Below, piece by piece: positions 48,677-59,900 of a stretch of DNA of 64,000 nucleotides. Numbering within the stretch: position 1 is the stretch's first letter; each line of letters starts with the position of its first letter. The notes under the pieces are model-generated. The model made no database searches. It saw only the letters and a list, made by a program, of their open reading frames with translations, and was not told the DNA's origin. Source of the stretch: Plumapathes pennacea (Eukaryota; Cnidaria; Anthozoa; Antipatharia; Myriopathidae); the NCBI GenBank assembly GCA_964036295.1, contig OZ038464.1, positions 17,654,443 through 17,718,442 of the forward strand, given 5' to 3'. The position numbers and the translations under genes were made by a program.

Positions 48677-49858
48677 ATGGCGCAAAATTCATCAGCCAAT
48701 GAGACGGGAATCACTACCCATCAGTCTCCTTTTCTTGTTGAACATGTCTCCGTTGTCATTTCGAGACTTTGCGTCGAATCTGCAATCGCATTATTCGGGT
48801 TAGTTTGGAATGCAGTTGTGTGTGCAATAATTTCACGGCAACCAAAGCACACCATCAAGTTCTACATCATCAATCTGGCAATTGCTGACATTGGAATTCT
48901 ATGCCTAAGCTTTCCTATTGCTGTCGTGAAAGAGCAAATTCCGACGCACTGGCCACTGGGGAGGCAGATCTGCGAATTGGTGTATCCTCTAACAGAAGTG
49001 TTCTACGGAGCATCTGTTTGGTCCATAACTGCCATCGCAGTTGAACGACGACGCAATATCGTTCGCAGATTCGTCAGCACTCGTAGGTCCAACCGCAAAT
49101 CGTTTAAACACGTCAAGTGGGTCCTTCTCCTCATCTGGGTTGTGTCGTTCCTGACCGTGGCTTTTCCATTGTTTTTCGTCATGGACTACCAAGATACTCG
49201 ACAGGGAACGTTATGCTTGATTGCCTGGTCTAGGTTGATGCACTTCATCTATGTCAGCGTGCTGACTGTGTTGTGCTACCTGTTACCTCTTGTTATCATC
49301 ACCATCACCTACGTGCAGATATCGCGCCAGATTGAACACAGCAGTACGTTCCATCGTAGCATGAAAAAGAGCCTGAAGAAGTCTCCGTCTTCCAAAATGC
49401 GAAGTCGAGAAGAGGCAAAGAGGCTGAAACAAAATGCCATGACCAAGAGATTTCTTACTCCTGTTGTCTTAACGTTTCTCTTCACATTTCTCCCTCTGAA
49501 TGTTTTGCGCTTGATGGTGTTGATTTGGACCGACTTTGTGCACAACCAGTACTTCTTTGTCATGTACAATATTTGCATCGTCTGTACCATTATAAACTCT
49601 GCCGCCAATCCTCTTATTTACTCCATAGTGTCCAGAGAGTTCCGAATCGATTTGAAGAACTTTGCTGCGCGGTGTCTTCCTTGCTTTTTCTCTTCGCGTC
49701 AAGACCATTCTGTTCAGCTCGTATCCATAGCTCCACTTATTTCAGGCCAGGCTATGGTTGCTTCCACTCAAACTTCGATCGTTTCCGAACAGCGTCCGGC
49801 TGTTTCCGACGGTGCTCGGATAATTCCCGACAGTGAAGGGCCAACTGGACTCGACTAA
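48677..49858 (+). CDS. Class A (rhodopsin-like) GPCR, intronless
   Basis: A single 393-residue ORF with seven hydrophobic segments. Class A landmarks: TM1 GLVWN (Asn1.50), TM2 LAIAD (Asp2.50), a Cys before TM3 (RQICEL) and a Cys in loop 2 (GTLC) for the usual disulfide, TM3 ending AVERRRN where DRY is expected, TM6 FTFLPLN (Pro6.50 kept, Trp6.48 replaced by Phe), and TM7 NSAANPLIYSI (NPxxY). The third loop is long and basic (KKSLKKSPSS...). A palmitoylation-type CLPCFF follows helix 8. The tail is Ser/Pro-rich with repeated VSEQRPAVSD-like motifs. Overall feel is peptide-receptor-like, but the ligand cannot be assigned. Intronless class A receptors are common in cnidarian-type lineage expansions. 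AATAAA at 49986. Confidence 0.88.
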   Translation: MAQNSSANETGITTHQSPFLVEHVSVVISRLCVESAIALFGLVWNAVVCAIISRQPKHTIKFYIINLAIADIGILCLSFPIAVVKEQIPTHWPLGRQICELVYPLTEVFYGASVWSITAIAVERRRNIVRRFVSTRRSNRKSFKHVKWVLLLIWVVSFLTVAFPLFFVMDYQDTRQGTLCLIAWSRLMHFIYVSVLTVLCYLLPLVIITITYVQISRQIEHSSTFHRSMKKSLKKSPSSKMRSREEAKRLKQNAMTKRFLTPVVLTFLFTFLPLNVLRLMVLIWTDFVHNQYFFVMYNICIVCTIINSAANPLIYSIVSREFRIDLKNFAARCLPCFFSSRQDHSVQLVSIAPLISGQAMVASTQTSIVSEQRPAVSDGARIIPDSEGPTGLD

Positions 49859-49985
49859 ACGTCGACTTTTGATGACGTCATTGACATAATTCAGTACAAT
49901 GCACTGAAACAATGTGCAGTTCAATGAATGTGCAGTGGCAGTAGGGGAGGGGACACTAGAATGTTGTCATGTTTCTTACTAATCT

Positions 49986-49991
49986 AATAAA
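49986..49991 (+). terminator. Poly(A) signal of the GPCR gene
   Basis: AATAAA 128 bp after the stop; a second one follows at about 50029. Confidence 0.6.
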
Positions 49992-50406
49992 GTGAATAGT
50001 AATGTAAAGACCCTGTTATGTGGATTGGCAATAAAGAGAGTTGATTTTCTCTCCTCTTTGGAAACGAATTCTCGTCAACCGAGAAAGAGGTAAAAAGTCA
50101 GCATTGTCCTAAAGAACCGGCGGCGCGTATAATATTCATCTTTTACCTCGTTCTCTGTTAAGTTAGATCATTGCTTCGATGAAGGGCTAGCACTCCAACT
50201 GTCAACTTTAACCGTCTGTTTTTTAAGTCCTGGTTTTCACGCGGGAGACGCAATAACAAGCACAACTGATCAGTTTATTTCTGCGTTTGTGTTTTCACGG
50301 ACGCACATCTTTTGTGTTTGGCTTGTGTTTGCGGTACTCGTGAAAACCACATGAATCTCAGAATGATAACATCAAACGCCGCTTTTTCTCTATGCCGACG
50401 CGGATA

Positions 50407-50581
50407 CTGTTGAACCTCGCTATTTCGAACTCGGTTAATTCGAAGTCCACGTTATTTTGAAGTCAAGCTGAATCCCCTTGGGTTTATGTTTTCAGTCATT
50501 TACTTTCGGCTGTTTCGAAATCCCGCTATTTCGAACGTTTTTTCATGTCCCGTGCGACTTCGAAGTAGCGGGGTTCGACTG
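50407..50581. repeat. pogo/Tigger-like MITE with TA target site
   Basis: Ends CTGTTGAACCTCGCTATTTC and the inverse GAAGTAGCGGGGTTCGACTG, directly flanked by TA on both sides. 175 bp, internal TTCGAA-rich sequence typical of these elements, no coding capacity. Confidence 0.8.
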
Positions 50582-51954
50582 TAAATTAAAACTAGTCCTC
50601 ACAAGGACTTTTATTTCATTGTAACCTTGGGTTAACTTTCAACGAAATTCAGTATTCGGCAAAACTAACATCTAACACAAGCATTTAAAATTGAAGTGGC
50701 CATTAATGGTAACATGCTAATGAAACCTTTGTTATAACAATGTTCAGATGAGGTAACTTTCGCTTGTTAATCAAACCAAAGTGACTGTTCAGCCCACTCA
50801 CTCGCTCAGTCTTTGATAAAAAGCAGCGAGGGGGAGTAATGATTCTGGATGATAATACGTCTTCCTTTAAAGCGGGTCTCAACTCAATGTGCAAATGAGA
50901 TGCAAAGTTTAGGATACAGATTTGAAATAGGGCGGCGCGCAGTCGCATATTTTTGTCTGAATTAGGGTAAGGGCCATGAGAACAGTTTCATTACTGGTTC
51001 ACAGTCTAACGTGCTGTTGTATACACTTTTTTTTAATGTTAGACTGAACACTGCCCTGCCGAGAAATTGTATCGTTGACTGATTTTGCCGAAGGGTGATA
51101 TTTTACTAAATATAGTTCAATCAAATCGACGTAATGTATCTGTGTGTATGTGATCCAGGAAGGAACCTATGTGATCTATTAATGTGTGATCGAGGAAGGA
51201 GCGGCTACTCATTTTCCGGATGCGAGGGTTTCATGAGCGCAGAAATATTTCTTGATGTCACGATCACACGGCTGTTATGAGTAAGCATTGCGTATATTGC
51301 GACCGCGTACGTGCAGTGACCGCAAAAAAAAAGTAAAAAAAAAAATGACGTAAAAAGCTTAAAAACGCTGGGTCTGATGCGCAACTCGTCATTTTAAAAC
51401 CGTTCGATGGATATTTGAGAGTTTCTCGTGTCTTATGTAAAATAATCCGGGCGATTGGGGTGGATCAGTGATCTTTGAGTACAAAGGACAATCGGCGCTT
51501 ATTAGACATGGCATGTATTATAGCACGACTCAGCAAAATTTCTTTCCGCCTCAATGAAAGCCGGCCGGCTTGACTGCTTCCAAGTTGACCTTCCATAAAA
51601 TCTCAACTTTTGAATCTGTTACTGAATAGTATTGAAACTTGAAGCAGTTTAGTCAGTGCTGGTCTATTTCATCACCACGCCGACGCAGTTAATCTAGTTC
51701 TCTTAAGAGCTGGTATCACACTGCACATTTTAGTCAGCAAACTTGTCTTTTATTTGCAAATTTGATACTGTCTCCATTTTTCTTTGGTCTATTCTATTTC
51801 TTTGGTCTCTGTTTTGCTACGTGCTTCCAAATAACTATATAAAACATCGCTTTTCACATATATACATTAAATATATTAAACCTATCGTATTAACACCTGA
51901 TAAAAAAAAAGCTATTAGCATGCACTAGACAGTGTTCTCGTGTCGTGTGTCCAT

Positions 51955-52668
51955 TCAGTTGCTCTGGTCACTTTGACTTTTTATCCATCGATGAACCATC
52001 ATAGCTTTGGACAAAACGTAATCATATTCTTTGTCCGACTGTTCGACCTGCTTCTTAAAAGCCAAGCTTCGTCCAGAGCTTCTGTTGTTTAGGAGTATCG
52101 TTCCCTTGTGTGCTGCATCTGTAGTCTCACTGAGCCTTGGTAGGCTGCTTGGCGTTGCAATGTCTATTTCTCTGCGAGACGTTCTTTTTGCAGCATGGAC
52201 TGGAAACGATGCAGCTCTTCTTGATGCAAGATGGGGCCGGGTGCCTATTGTTTCCTTGCTGGAGTGAGTTTCGGGGGATGAAAGCTTTGGCAAAACGGTT
52301 AGGTCCTTTTGTGGTGCTAAAGTCGATTTCAATAGCGGTCCTCTCTTGAGACCACCGCCCGGCCGTGCGCCCGGCACAGCTGCTCCTGATATATCAATGA
52401 TTTGTATACTCTCGTACTCTAGCATTCCTGAAGTCACAAAGCGCAGGCTTTTGCCTTCACGGCTTTTTTCAGTAGACGCTGCTGTATCTTCGTTGACGGT
52501 TGGTAGGTGAGTTGTAGATAAGCCTGTTTCTTCAGCGATGCTGTCAGAGCACAAAACTGTAGGAACCGGAGTAGATACTCTACTGTATCGCATTACGGTG
52601 GGGAGCACTGGCAATTCCGTCTTACTTTGACAAACTCTCTGCGGAGGTCTACCTTCGTCGAGACACAT
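51955..52668 (-). CDS. Orphan Ser/Thr-rich protein or terminal exon
   Basis: A 237-codon frame starts at an ATG at 52668. It is open 15 codons further upstream, and the ATG is preceded by CTTCAG-ATTCAG, which could be splice acceptors, so more exons may lie to the right. The product is hydrophilic, rich in Ser, Thr, Pro and Arg, with a central ESIQIIDISG segment, a Gly/Pro-rich ARPGGGLKRGP stretch, many basic-Ser motifs (RRAASFP, KRTSRRE) and a more structured C-terminus (DYVLSKAMMVHRWIKSQ). No signal peptide, membrane segment or known domain is seen. A minus-strand AATAAA lies about 200 bp downstream. Length and composition make chance unlikely. Function unknown. Confidence 0.5.
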   Translation of the reverse strand: MCLDEGRPPQRVCQSKTELPVLPTVMRYSRVSTPVPTVLCSDSIAEETGLSTTHLPTVNEDTAASTEKSREGKSLRFVTSGMLEYESIQIIDISGAAVPGARPGGGLKRGPLLKSTLAPQKDLTVLPKLSSPETHSSKETIGTRPHLASRRAASFPVHAAKRTSRREIDIATPSSLPRLSETTDAAHKGTILLNNRSSGRSLAFKKQVEQSDKEYDYVLSKAMMVHRWIKSQSDQSN

Positions 52669-55600
52669 CTGAATCTGAAGTATCTGAGCTGTGAAGTGGG
52701 CCTCTTTAACACGTCAAGTGAAGCGATGAGACGGTCACGTCCGCGATGAAGATGGTCAAAAGGTTGAGTATGATAATTATACTATTGTGCCTTTGTTACT
52801 TTTGACACACGTCATGGTTCCGGAACATTCCTTGTCGTTTCGTCATGCCATTTGTATCGTGCAATTTGCGGCATATTCGGCTAATCACGTTCTTCTTTTC
52901 GTTGTGAAGCATTTTTTCGTCGTAATATTTTGCTCCCAAGACCCGAGCAGATGTATACGGGATGAGAAACTGGCAGCGAATATTTACATTCCAAGTTTGT
53001 TTTAGGATGAGTGGGTTGTATTGTCCGCTTTTTGAAAGCAGAGGAGTAAGCCGGCGACAAGAACCTTACAACAGTGCGTAAAATCATTTATTCTATCAAC
53101 CAGCTGAAGGGCCACAGCTGTCTCTCTTTATGGTCCATTCATGATGCCGTGACCCTGAGGTACACATGGATCATTGAATTGTCGCGCTGTAGTTTATTCA
53201 AGGATTTAGAAAAGTGATTTTACAATAAACCAATAATCGTTAAAACATGGGCTTATTTGTTGTATTTGACTCTTTGTTTGATTTAGTACAGCGGTGGGAA
53301 GTAGTTCAATCAAGTCGGAAACTAAGAGTGAGTTTGCGCGCTCGTTTTCATTACTAGATGTCAAATAAATATATCGGACCTATCAGTTAAAAGCGCACCA
53401 TAGGGGTTTGTGAAGTAACTGTTCTAACAAAGCAACTTTAGGCAGCATATTTTTGGACTCTAAACCCAGCTGTTTTTTTCTGAAGAACCATCTTTATTTC
53501 TTGTGATTTTCACACGAGTAAACTGGAAGCGCAAGCAATCGGTTTCACGCGGTAAAATTTGTAAAGCAAACGAAAGCACAAGTAAACTATGGAAACTTGT
53601 CTATTCCTTTGCTCTTGTTTTCCTTGTGCGACTGGACCCGTCTTTGACAAAGGAACTTTCATATTTTGGGAGTCGAGGAAATGTGTACCCGTCTCGCTTA
53701 GTTTCTTAGTCATTTGTTGTTGTCGCAAAATCACAAAAGCAGCCGGCTTCCTGAAAGGAAAATTGTTTGGCAGTTAAGGAAGTTTTTGTAAACTTCCTAC
53801 TGGAATCAATCTATTGAATTAAAAAAGCTTATGTTCAATGAAACTAATACTCTACCACAAAGCAAAAATGAACTGACTTGCACTGTCGGCGGCATCAGGA
53901 GGTGAAAGAATTACTTGTGAGCCCTATTGTCCGAGGATAAAATAATCCTAAATAGGCGTCAGACAGAACGGTATTATATTCACGAAGAACCACAGCCTGC
54001 AGGCTGAACGAAAACTAACGGACCATTTGCCATAATCAGCTGAAGTATGAAGGCGTGAATAACTACACGCAACCTCGTCTTTATGCCCCGGACGTCTCCT
54101 CATATCTTCCAGGTTTCTGAAAGAACTGACATGCGCAAGACAATTAAGTGATTTGACCTGTCGTGGTGTTGAGTTAGAGACGAAGATTGAATTGTCACAT
54201 AGTATATACACAAGGTTTTAGAAAGCAATAATCATAACTAGATGCGTTTGTTTAGTTGAATTAATAGGCGGCCGCCGTCAAACAAAATCTGTTAGGTGGC
54301 GAAATTGAAACATACCGCCCCGGCCAAGTCTGAACAGACGGCTGGAAGCAGACTTTTTCTCTCCCACTGTTCAGTCGGATGTCATGAGGAATTGACGTAA
54401 AAATTTATCAACCTGTTTCTTTACGGGAGAGAATATATCACGGTAAATTCATGACATTTGGGGTGCTGTTGAATCTGTGAGGCCCCGACCGACTCAAAGT
54501 TGAAAACTCTTCGGGTAGAAAAAGTGTCATGACCCTTTTTTTTTTTTTTGTCGAATCAAACGCAGTGTGCTTCACCCGGCCTTATTCGGTTTTTGTTCGT
54601 CCTTACCACATTTTTTGGAATGAAAAATTACAGAAAACAGCAATGCCTCGACATCGAACCCCGGGGGTGACTTCTACATAAAAAAGGTCGGGGGTCGCTC
54701 GTTGGGAATTTTTGTTTAGACCCCTAAGAGTATTAAAATGGTCGCGGCTAGAGCTTATTTTGACTCCTAAAAGGTGCTAATAAAGTATACTAATACAATA
54801 AAAGTTCATTCGACTGAGGCCAGACCCCTAAACGGTACCACGTTACATAAAAATATCAGAGTTTGATGTTTAGCACCCTAAGCGTACCAAAACCCGTCCC
54901 CTCCCCCCGGGCATCGAACTCGGAATCTGTACACTGTCGTGCTGTAAGCCGGTATTTGATGATCCGCCTTATTCATTTCATGCTTCAGACATTTCAAGTG
55001 GCTTTATTATTAACGACGCTGGTATCTGCACGTTCTTGTGGTAGCATCAATTAACACTGTTAAGCGTCAATGTCATGGTGTGACGTCATCATTTTGTAAC
55101 CCATACAAACATTTTCAAATCACAACTCGCTATTAGTGAATGTACAGGGAAGTTTGAAGCTCTGAAGCTCTCAGTGATAGTCCCTAACAAACCTCTCCTA
55201 TTTATCATCTGTTCCAAACCAAAGGAACACAAAGTGGTTGAGTATAGAGCAAAATTGAGTTTGAATTTCAAAAGGATATGAATCTCACTAAAAAGCCCGC
55301 GCGTTCCGGAGGATCGAATGGACCCCACCACTTTAGAGAGCCTTCAGACTTGGCAATAGTAGGATTCTGAAAGAGTTTAGTAATTCGGTTCCGTGATTTC
55401 AGTATTCAGTCCAAAAATCCATATCGAACATCGTCATTGTCACTTAGCACGTTCACAACTATCCTTTTGTCATCTGGACCTGAAGTAGATAAAAAGTGCA
55501 ATGCTTTGCATTTAAGCCCGAGTCCGTTTTCTTTACTATATCACGGTTTTTTATTACCTTGTTTTGTGGAAATTTAGTATAAGTTATTTCTCGAATGGTG

Positions 55601-55943
55601 AAAATGCTGTTTTGATAACCAGAGCAATGACGATGCAGTTTACTTCTTCACACTTGGATCGCTGAACTGGGATCAATCTCGAATCCGGTACTGAGATTAA
55701 TAATGGCGCGCGATCACACTTTACACTGTCAAAAATCACGTGTAGATTGGTCTGAGTGAGATCTAGGGAACTTTTCACACTTTAGTTCGTATTAAGCCTG
55801 GGGTCTTAATAACCCACAAGCCATATAAATTTGCATTATTCAGTCGAATCATTGCATAAGGAACCGCAAGTTGTTTAGCAAAAAGGACTAATTACTTCAG
55901 TACGTTAGGTGTCTTGATATCATTTGGTTTTTATTGGTGGTTT
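52669..55943. other. Intergenic region
   Basis: No supported gene. Short frames (for example 52787-53005, 53503-53734) have no motifs. Holds a probable MITE at 54660-54911 and AT-rich sequence. Exons upstream of the orphan ORF, if any, should be here on the minus strand, but none was convincing. Confidence 0.45.
54660..54911. repeat. MITE flanked by CATCGAAC
   Basis: CATCGAAC occurs directly at both edges (54652-54659 and 54912-54919), an 8-bp hAT-type duplication; short CCGGGGG / CCCCCGG inverted ends lie just inside. The body is non-coding with several GACCCCTAA-like repeats. Confidence 0.55.
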
Positions 55944-56909
55944 TTATTCGGATTCTTCGCCTTCGTCGTCAGAATCCAACAGATGACGAGAAACAAAATC
56001 CAGGGCCTCGTTCCGAGTTATTTCCGGCCACGTGAAATCTGTGAGAAAGAAAGAGAATAGAGTGGATGAGTAGTTGCATATAAAAATGAAAGAAGAAAAG
56101 GAAAGAAAGAGGAGCAAGGCAAGAAGGTTGGGGTTAGGGTACAACGCAAAGGGACTGGGCACGAAAAAAGGTTACTTCAGAAGAGATGAATATTAGGACC
56201 GAGAAACAAAGGGAAAAAGAAGAAGAAAGAACAACTACAGAAAAAATCATGGATAAACTACTACAAACCTGGCCAAAAGTCGTGGGACACTTAGCCTTTT
56301 ATCTAAAAATTATGACACTTTCCCTCTTCCCGTCCCCCTCCCCCCTTACAATGTTGACTGAGTGTGCTCAAAGCGCACTCCCTTTATGCAACATATGACT
56401 CGACTGAAAATTGCAAAGAGAGTAGCACAAATGTGTATGTTGGGGGGGGGGGGGGGGGGGTTAATTTTCGGAAAAGGAGGCGCTTTTGTTGTTGAAAAGA
56501 GAATAATGTTAAAAAATAGCATTTTTTCAGAGTGTCTCACATACTTTTGACCAGGACTGTGGAACTGAACGGACAAAATCTGTGAGTACTTCTAGTTCGT
56601 GTTCTACTGGTTGGCTGGTTGGGTTTTTTACGTGTTATTTTGGTAATAAACCAGAGGTTGAACTGAATTTAAGCTAATATCAGGCCGGTTTGTTGTACCC
56701 TGTTCTTGTACGCTTCGTTTTCGTCGCCATCCTACGGAATTTCCGCCAGGCTTCTTGTTCGGCTTCTTGTGTTTCTCTTCCCTGCGGTGCTCTCTTGCTT
56801 CGTTGAATGTTTCTTTACGTGACTTCCTTTTTCGCGCATCCGATGTGATCAAGGCCGTCGCCAACAGAAAAACAAGGAAAACGACGAGGATTTGATTACT
56901 CGTGTTCAT
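55944..56909 (-). CDS. Small secreted protein, possible peptide precursor
   Basis: Exon 1 starts at ATG 56909 with a clear signal peptide (ILVVFLVFLLATALITSDA). A very basic stretch (RKRKSRKETFNEAREHRREE, then KKPNKKPGG) leads to WRRKR, a strong furin-type site near residue 64. If the frame is read unspliced it stops at 56628 (93 residues). Splicing from 56699 (CAGG|GTACAA) to 56038 (TTCTCACAG) keeps frame exactly and adds DFTWPEITRNEALDFVSRHL and an acidic DSDDEGEESE end, total 101 residues. The stop overlaps an AATAAA, with a second at about 55930, which supports 55944-56038 as a real last exon. I favour the spliced form. The mature product could be a peptide of about 37 residues after RRKR. 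No family recognised. Confidence 0.5.
56442..56460. repeat. G19 homopolymer
   Basis: Nineteen consecutive G on the plus strand inside the proposed intron of the small secreted-protein gene. Confidence 0.85.
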
Positions 56910-59900
56910 CTGAGAAATACAAATTGACAAAAATAATTAGGAACAAGGAAAGCGAGCTCGTGTTGTTCTGAGGAAAAGAATCCAGTGGTTTGAAGCTGAG
57001 TGAGGACGAAGTGAGGAAGTCAGATTTGATGAGTCAGGATTTCACGATTTCTCGTCACGGCGACACTGCGAAAATACCTTATTGGAATCACTTCCGTTGG
57101 TCAGCGTTCGTCACCATTACTATCAAATTTCTCTTCTAATTTCTTTTAAATTTCTTATATATTTCTTATGTACATAACTTATGTTATATAAAATACTTTG
57201 GATTGAATTTGTTGTTGAGTATTGAGTTTCTACGCTAAGTCTTGAGGTATTCTTTTTTTAACAGTTTTTTAAACAGTTTTTTTTTAATAGGCCTAAATAT
57301 ATTTTTAAAACATATAGTAAAACAGTTTTTTTTAATAGTTTTTTAAACAACTTGAACCTGAGTTGTAAAACATTTTTAGCGCTAAAGCTGTGGCCCCCAC
57401 TCCCATGTCACTCCCTGCTTAGGTAGTTTCACCTGTTTCTAATAATAATTGTTTTAGTATATACCACACAAGTTTAATAGCCAACTCCCAAATAGCTATT
57501 TTATTTCCGACAAAAGTGGGCAAAAACTGGGTTCGCGCGCCATTTTGTTTTACCAGAAGCCGCCGGGAGGTGAATAGTATACTTGATATTCCGAGATTGA
57601 GGAGCCAATCAGAGCGCGCGAAAAGCACTATTCACTTGTGTGGTATATACTAATATCGAATATCCAGTAAATAGGTGTGTGCTTCCTGGCATGACAGTTC
57701 TACGTGCTCACAGTGGTTATATAACAGGTATCAGTTGTAACCAATGTAAAAATCCATGATGAAGTCTGCGATAGACAGATGAAACGCGTAGGACAGTTAA
57801 AGAAGTTTTACAGCTCAAGTTCGCCTCGAGTGCTGCTCACTAGTTTAGCTTTAAAAAGAAACTGTTTTATAAAAACTGTTTTGTGCGGTGGCCGCTGACT
57901 CAAAACGTAGGTGACCGCACGGCCGAAAACGCATTTCCGCGGTGTCCATTACGGCGGTTTCCACTGCCAGAGCATGCGCAGTCTCACCGTTTATTTTCAT
58001 CGCCCGCAAAAGAGGTTCAAATTCACTGAAAATGCAGTCTTCTAAGCCACTTCTTAGTTCCTCGTTTTCCTCCTAGCAATAAACTTTATTGTGCATCATC
58101 GTAATCGAATACGGTCATCATCTCGGGCTTTTTTAGTACATAAATGTATCAGAAATGAAAAGAGCACCGAAGATATGTACAGACATGCAAAATTTTAAGT
58201 CCATATGGCAGTACTCGAAAGTTTAGTATTAAAAATATTTACCATGGTCACGAGACGATTAACCAATCAGCGACGAAGTTCAGATTCTGAACTCATGGAA
58301 GTGAGGTTGCTGCCTCGCGCGCCCGGAGGTCCTTTCCGCTAGCTTCGTCGCCGCCGTTTCTCGTCGGAAAACTATTGAAAGAGTAAGGTAAAGGACCTCT
58401 GGAACCACGGTAAACGAATACAGTCTCTGAAGATTATCAGGGAAAGGAGACGGGGGAGTGGTTCAACCTTTTTCCGGAGAGTATAGTTACCAGTATAATC
58501 TTACCAGTTCACTAAGATAATTATTGGAGTGCTAAAGTCCTCGAGTCACTTTCCTTTCAACTTAGTCGCTCGGTTTTGATTATAATGAGCAAACTCTTTA
58601 CGAGAACCGACGGTTCTGATTAATCTGATTTAAATAAGTAACATTTTGTGAAATGTTTACCATCGATTTTGCATAAATTTAGTGGTTCTTTCTTTTTTAA
58701 TATTGCTAATAACTTTTTTGGGAAGAACAATTCATTTTAATATCCTGAAGTTCGCAAATTATCCTCTGTTTTTGTCTTTTTTTTTTTGTTTTTACAATTT
58801 AGCGGCGGATATTAGAAGGCAGTCTCCGATAAGTAACGTCAAAAAAACTTTTGTTGCCGGAGCCGGTCAGCGAATCGTTTGTTCTCGGTCAGATGTCTTG
58901 TCGTGGAACAAACAAAAGTGAAAAGTGGATTTTAGTACTAACAGTTCAGTGATAAGTTGACCGTGCCTCGTGTACGGATGGCCTGCATCGATTAAACACT
59001 GAGATATCGAGCCTAGTCTATACTAAACTGGACAATTAAAGAAAATCTTAAGTCGCTCCCTCTCTCGTCGAATGAGCCCTGAAATCACGCCTTCTTGCGA
59101 CTGTGAGCAAGTATCTTTTGTATAGTGGCTACTTATGTCTCGAGTCTCCTGTTCGTTCTGTGATCTCATTTGATTTGAACTGACATGACGACAAAGATGC
59201 CTGTGTTTGTTCACGCGGTTGACGCGGAAACTGTTGGCGATGTGTACTCAGCGATGTATTTTTGTTTCCTCGCGGTGTATTTTCGCCGTCCGTATTTTTC
59301 TTTTTCATCTGTTGCTCTTTTACTGATCCATGACCATCCATACTTAATGCATTTTTGTTGCTTTACCGCCATATCTGTTTTAAGCCGAGTCTGTTTCTTT
59401 TCCGCGAAGTCAGTTTTTATACCAGCACAAGAGTGCGTTACGTAGGCAAACAAGGATGTATTCTTCAAGCGAGAATACCCAGCTTAAATTCATACTTTGT
59501 CCACGAATACGAGTACAAGCCAGACCAACTATGAATATTAGGGAACCTAAGCCGATCCTCATTGATCTCCCACGCTATTACAGTACAAACGAAACATCGT
59601 GGAAGGTAATTAACGATGTGACGACTCAAGAGTCAGGTTACTAGAAGATCTGATACTAAAGGCGCTTTTTTTTCTGAAAATTGTTTTACGTGAGAGAACT
59701 CGTCAACTGATTCTTACGAACATTTGTCGCAGAAATATTTCACCTCAGATCAAATGTTTGCTCAGTGGCCGATGAAACCAAACTGAAAAGAGTCACACAG
59801 CCAAATTTGCTTTACACGTTAAAGATGTGTCAGCCTGTCGACTGCTTCTCGACTTTTTCTGAGTACTGGCGCCCGCGGCGGGGGCACGTGGCTTATTAAT

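Larger units (their letters stand above)
49859..51954. other. Intergenic region GPCR - orphan ORF
   Basis: Contains the GPCR 3' end (AATAAA at 49986-49991), a pogo-like MITE (50407-50581) and AT-rich sequence with short A and T runs. TTTATT at 51748-51753 is a minus-strand AATAAA about 200 bp past the orphan ORF stop. No gene seen. Confidence 0.5.
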
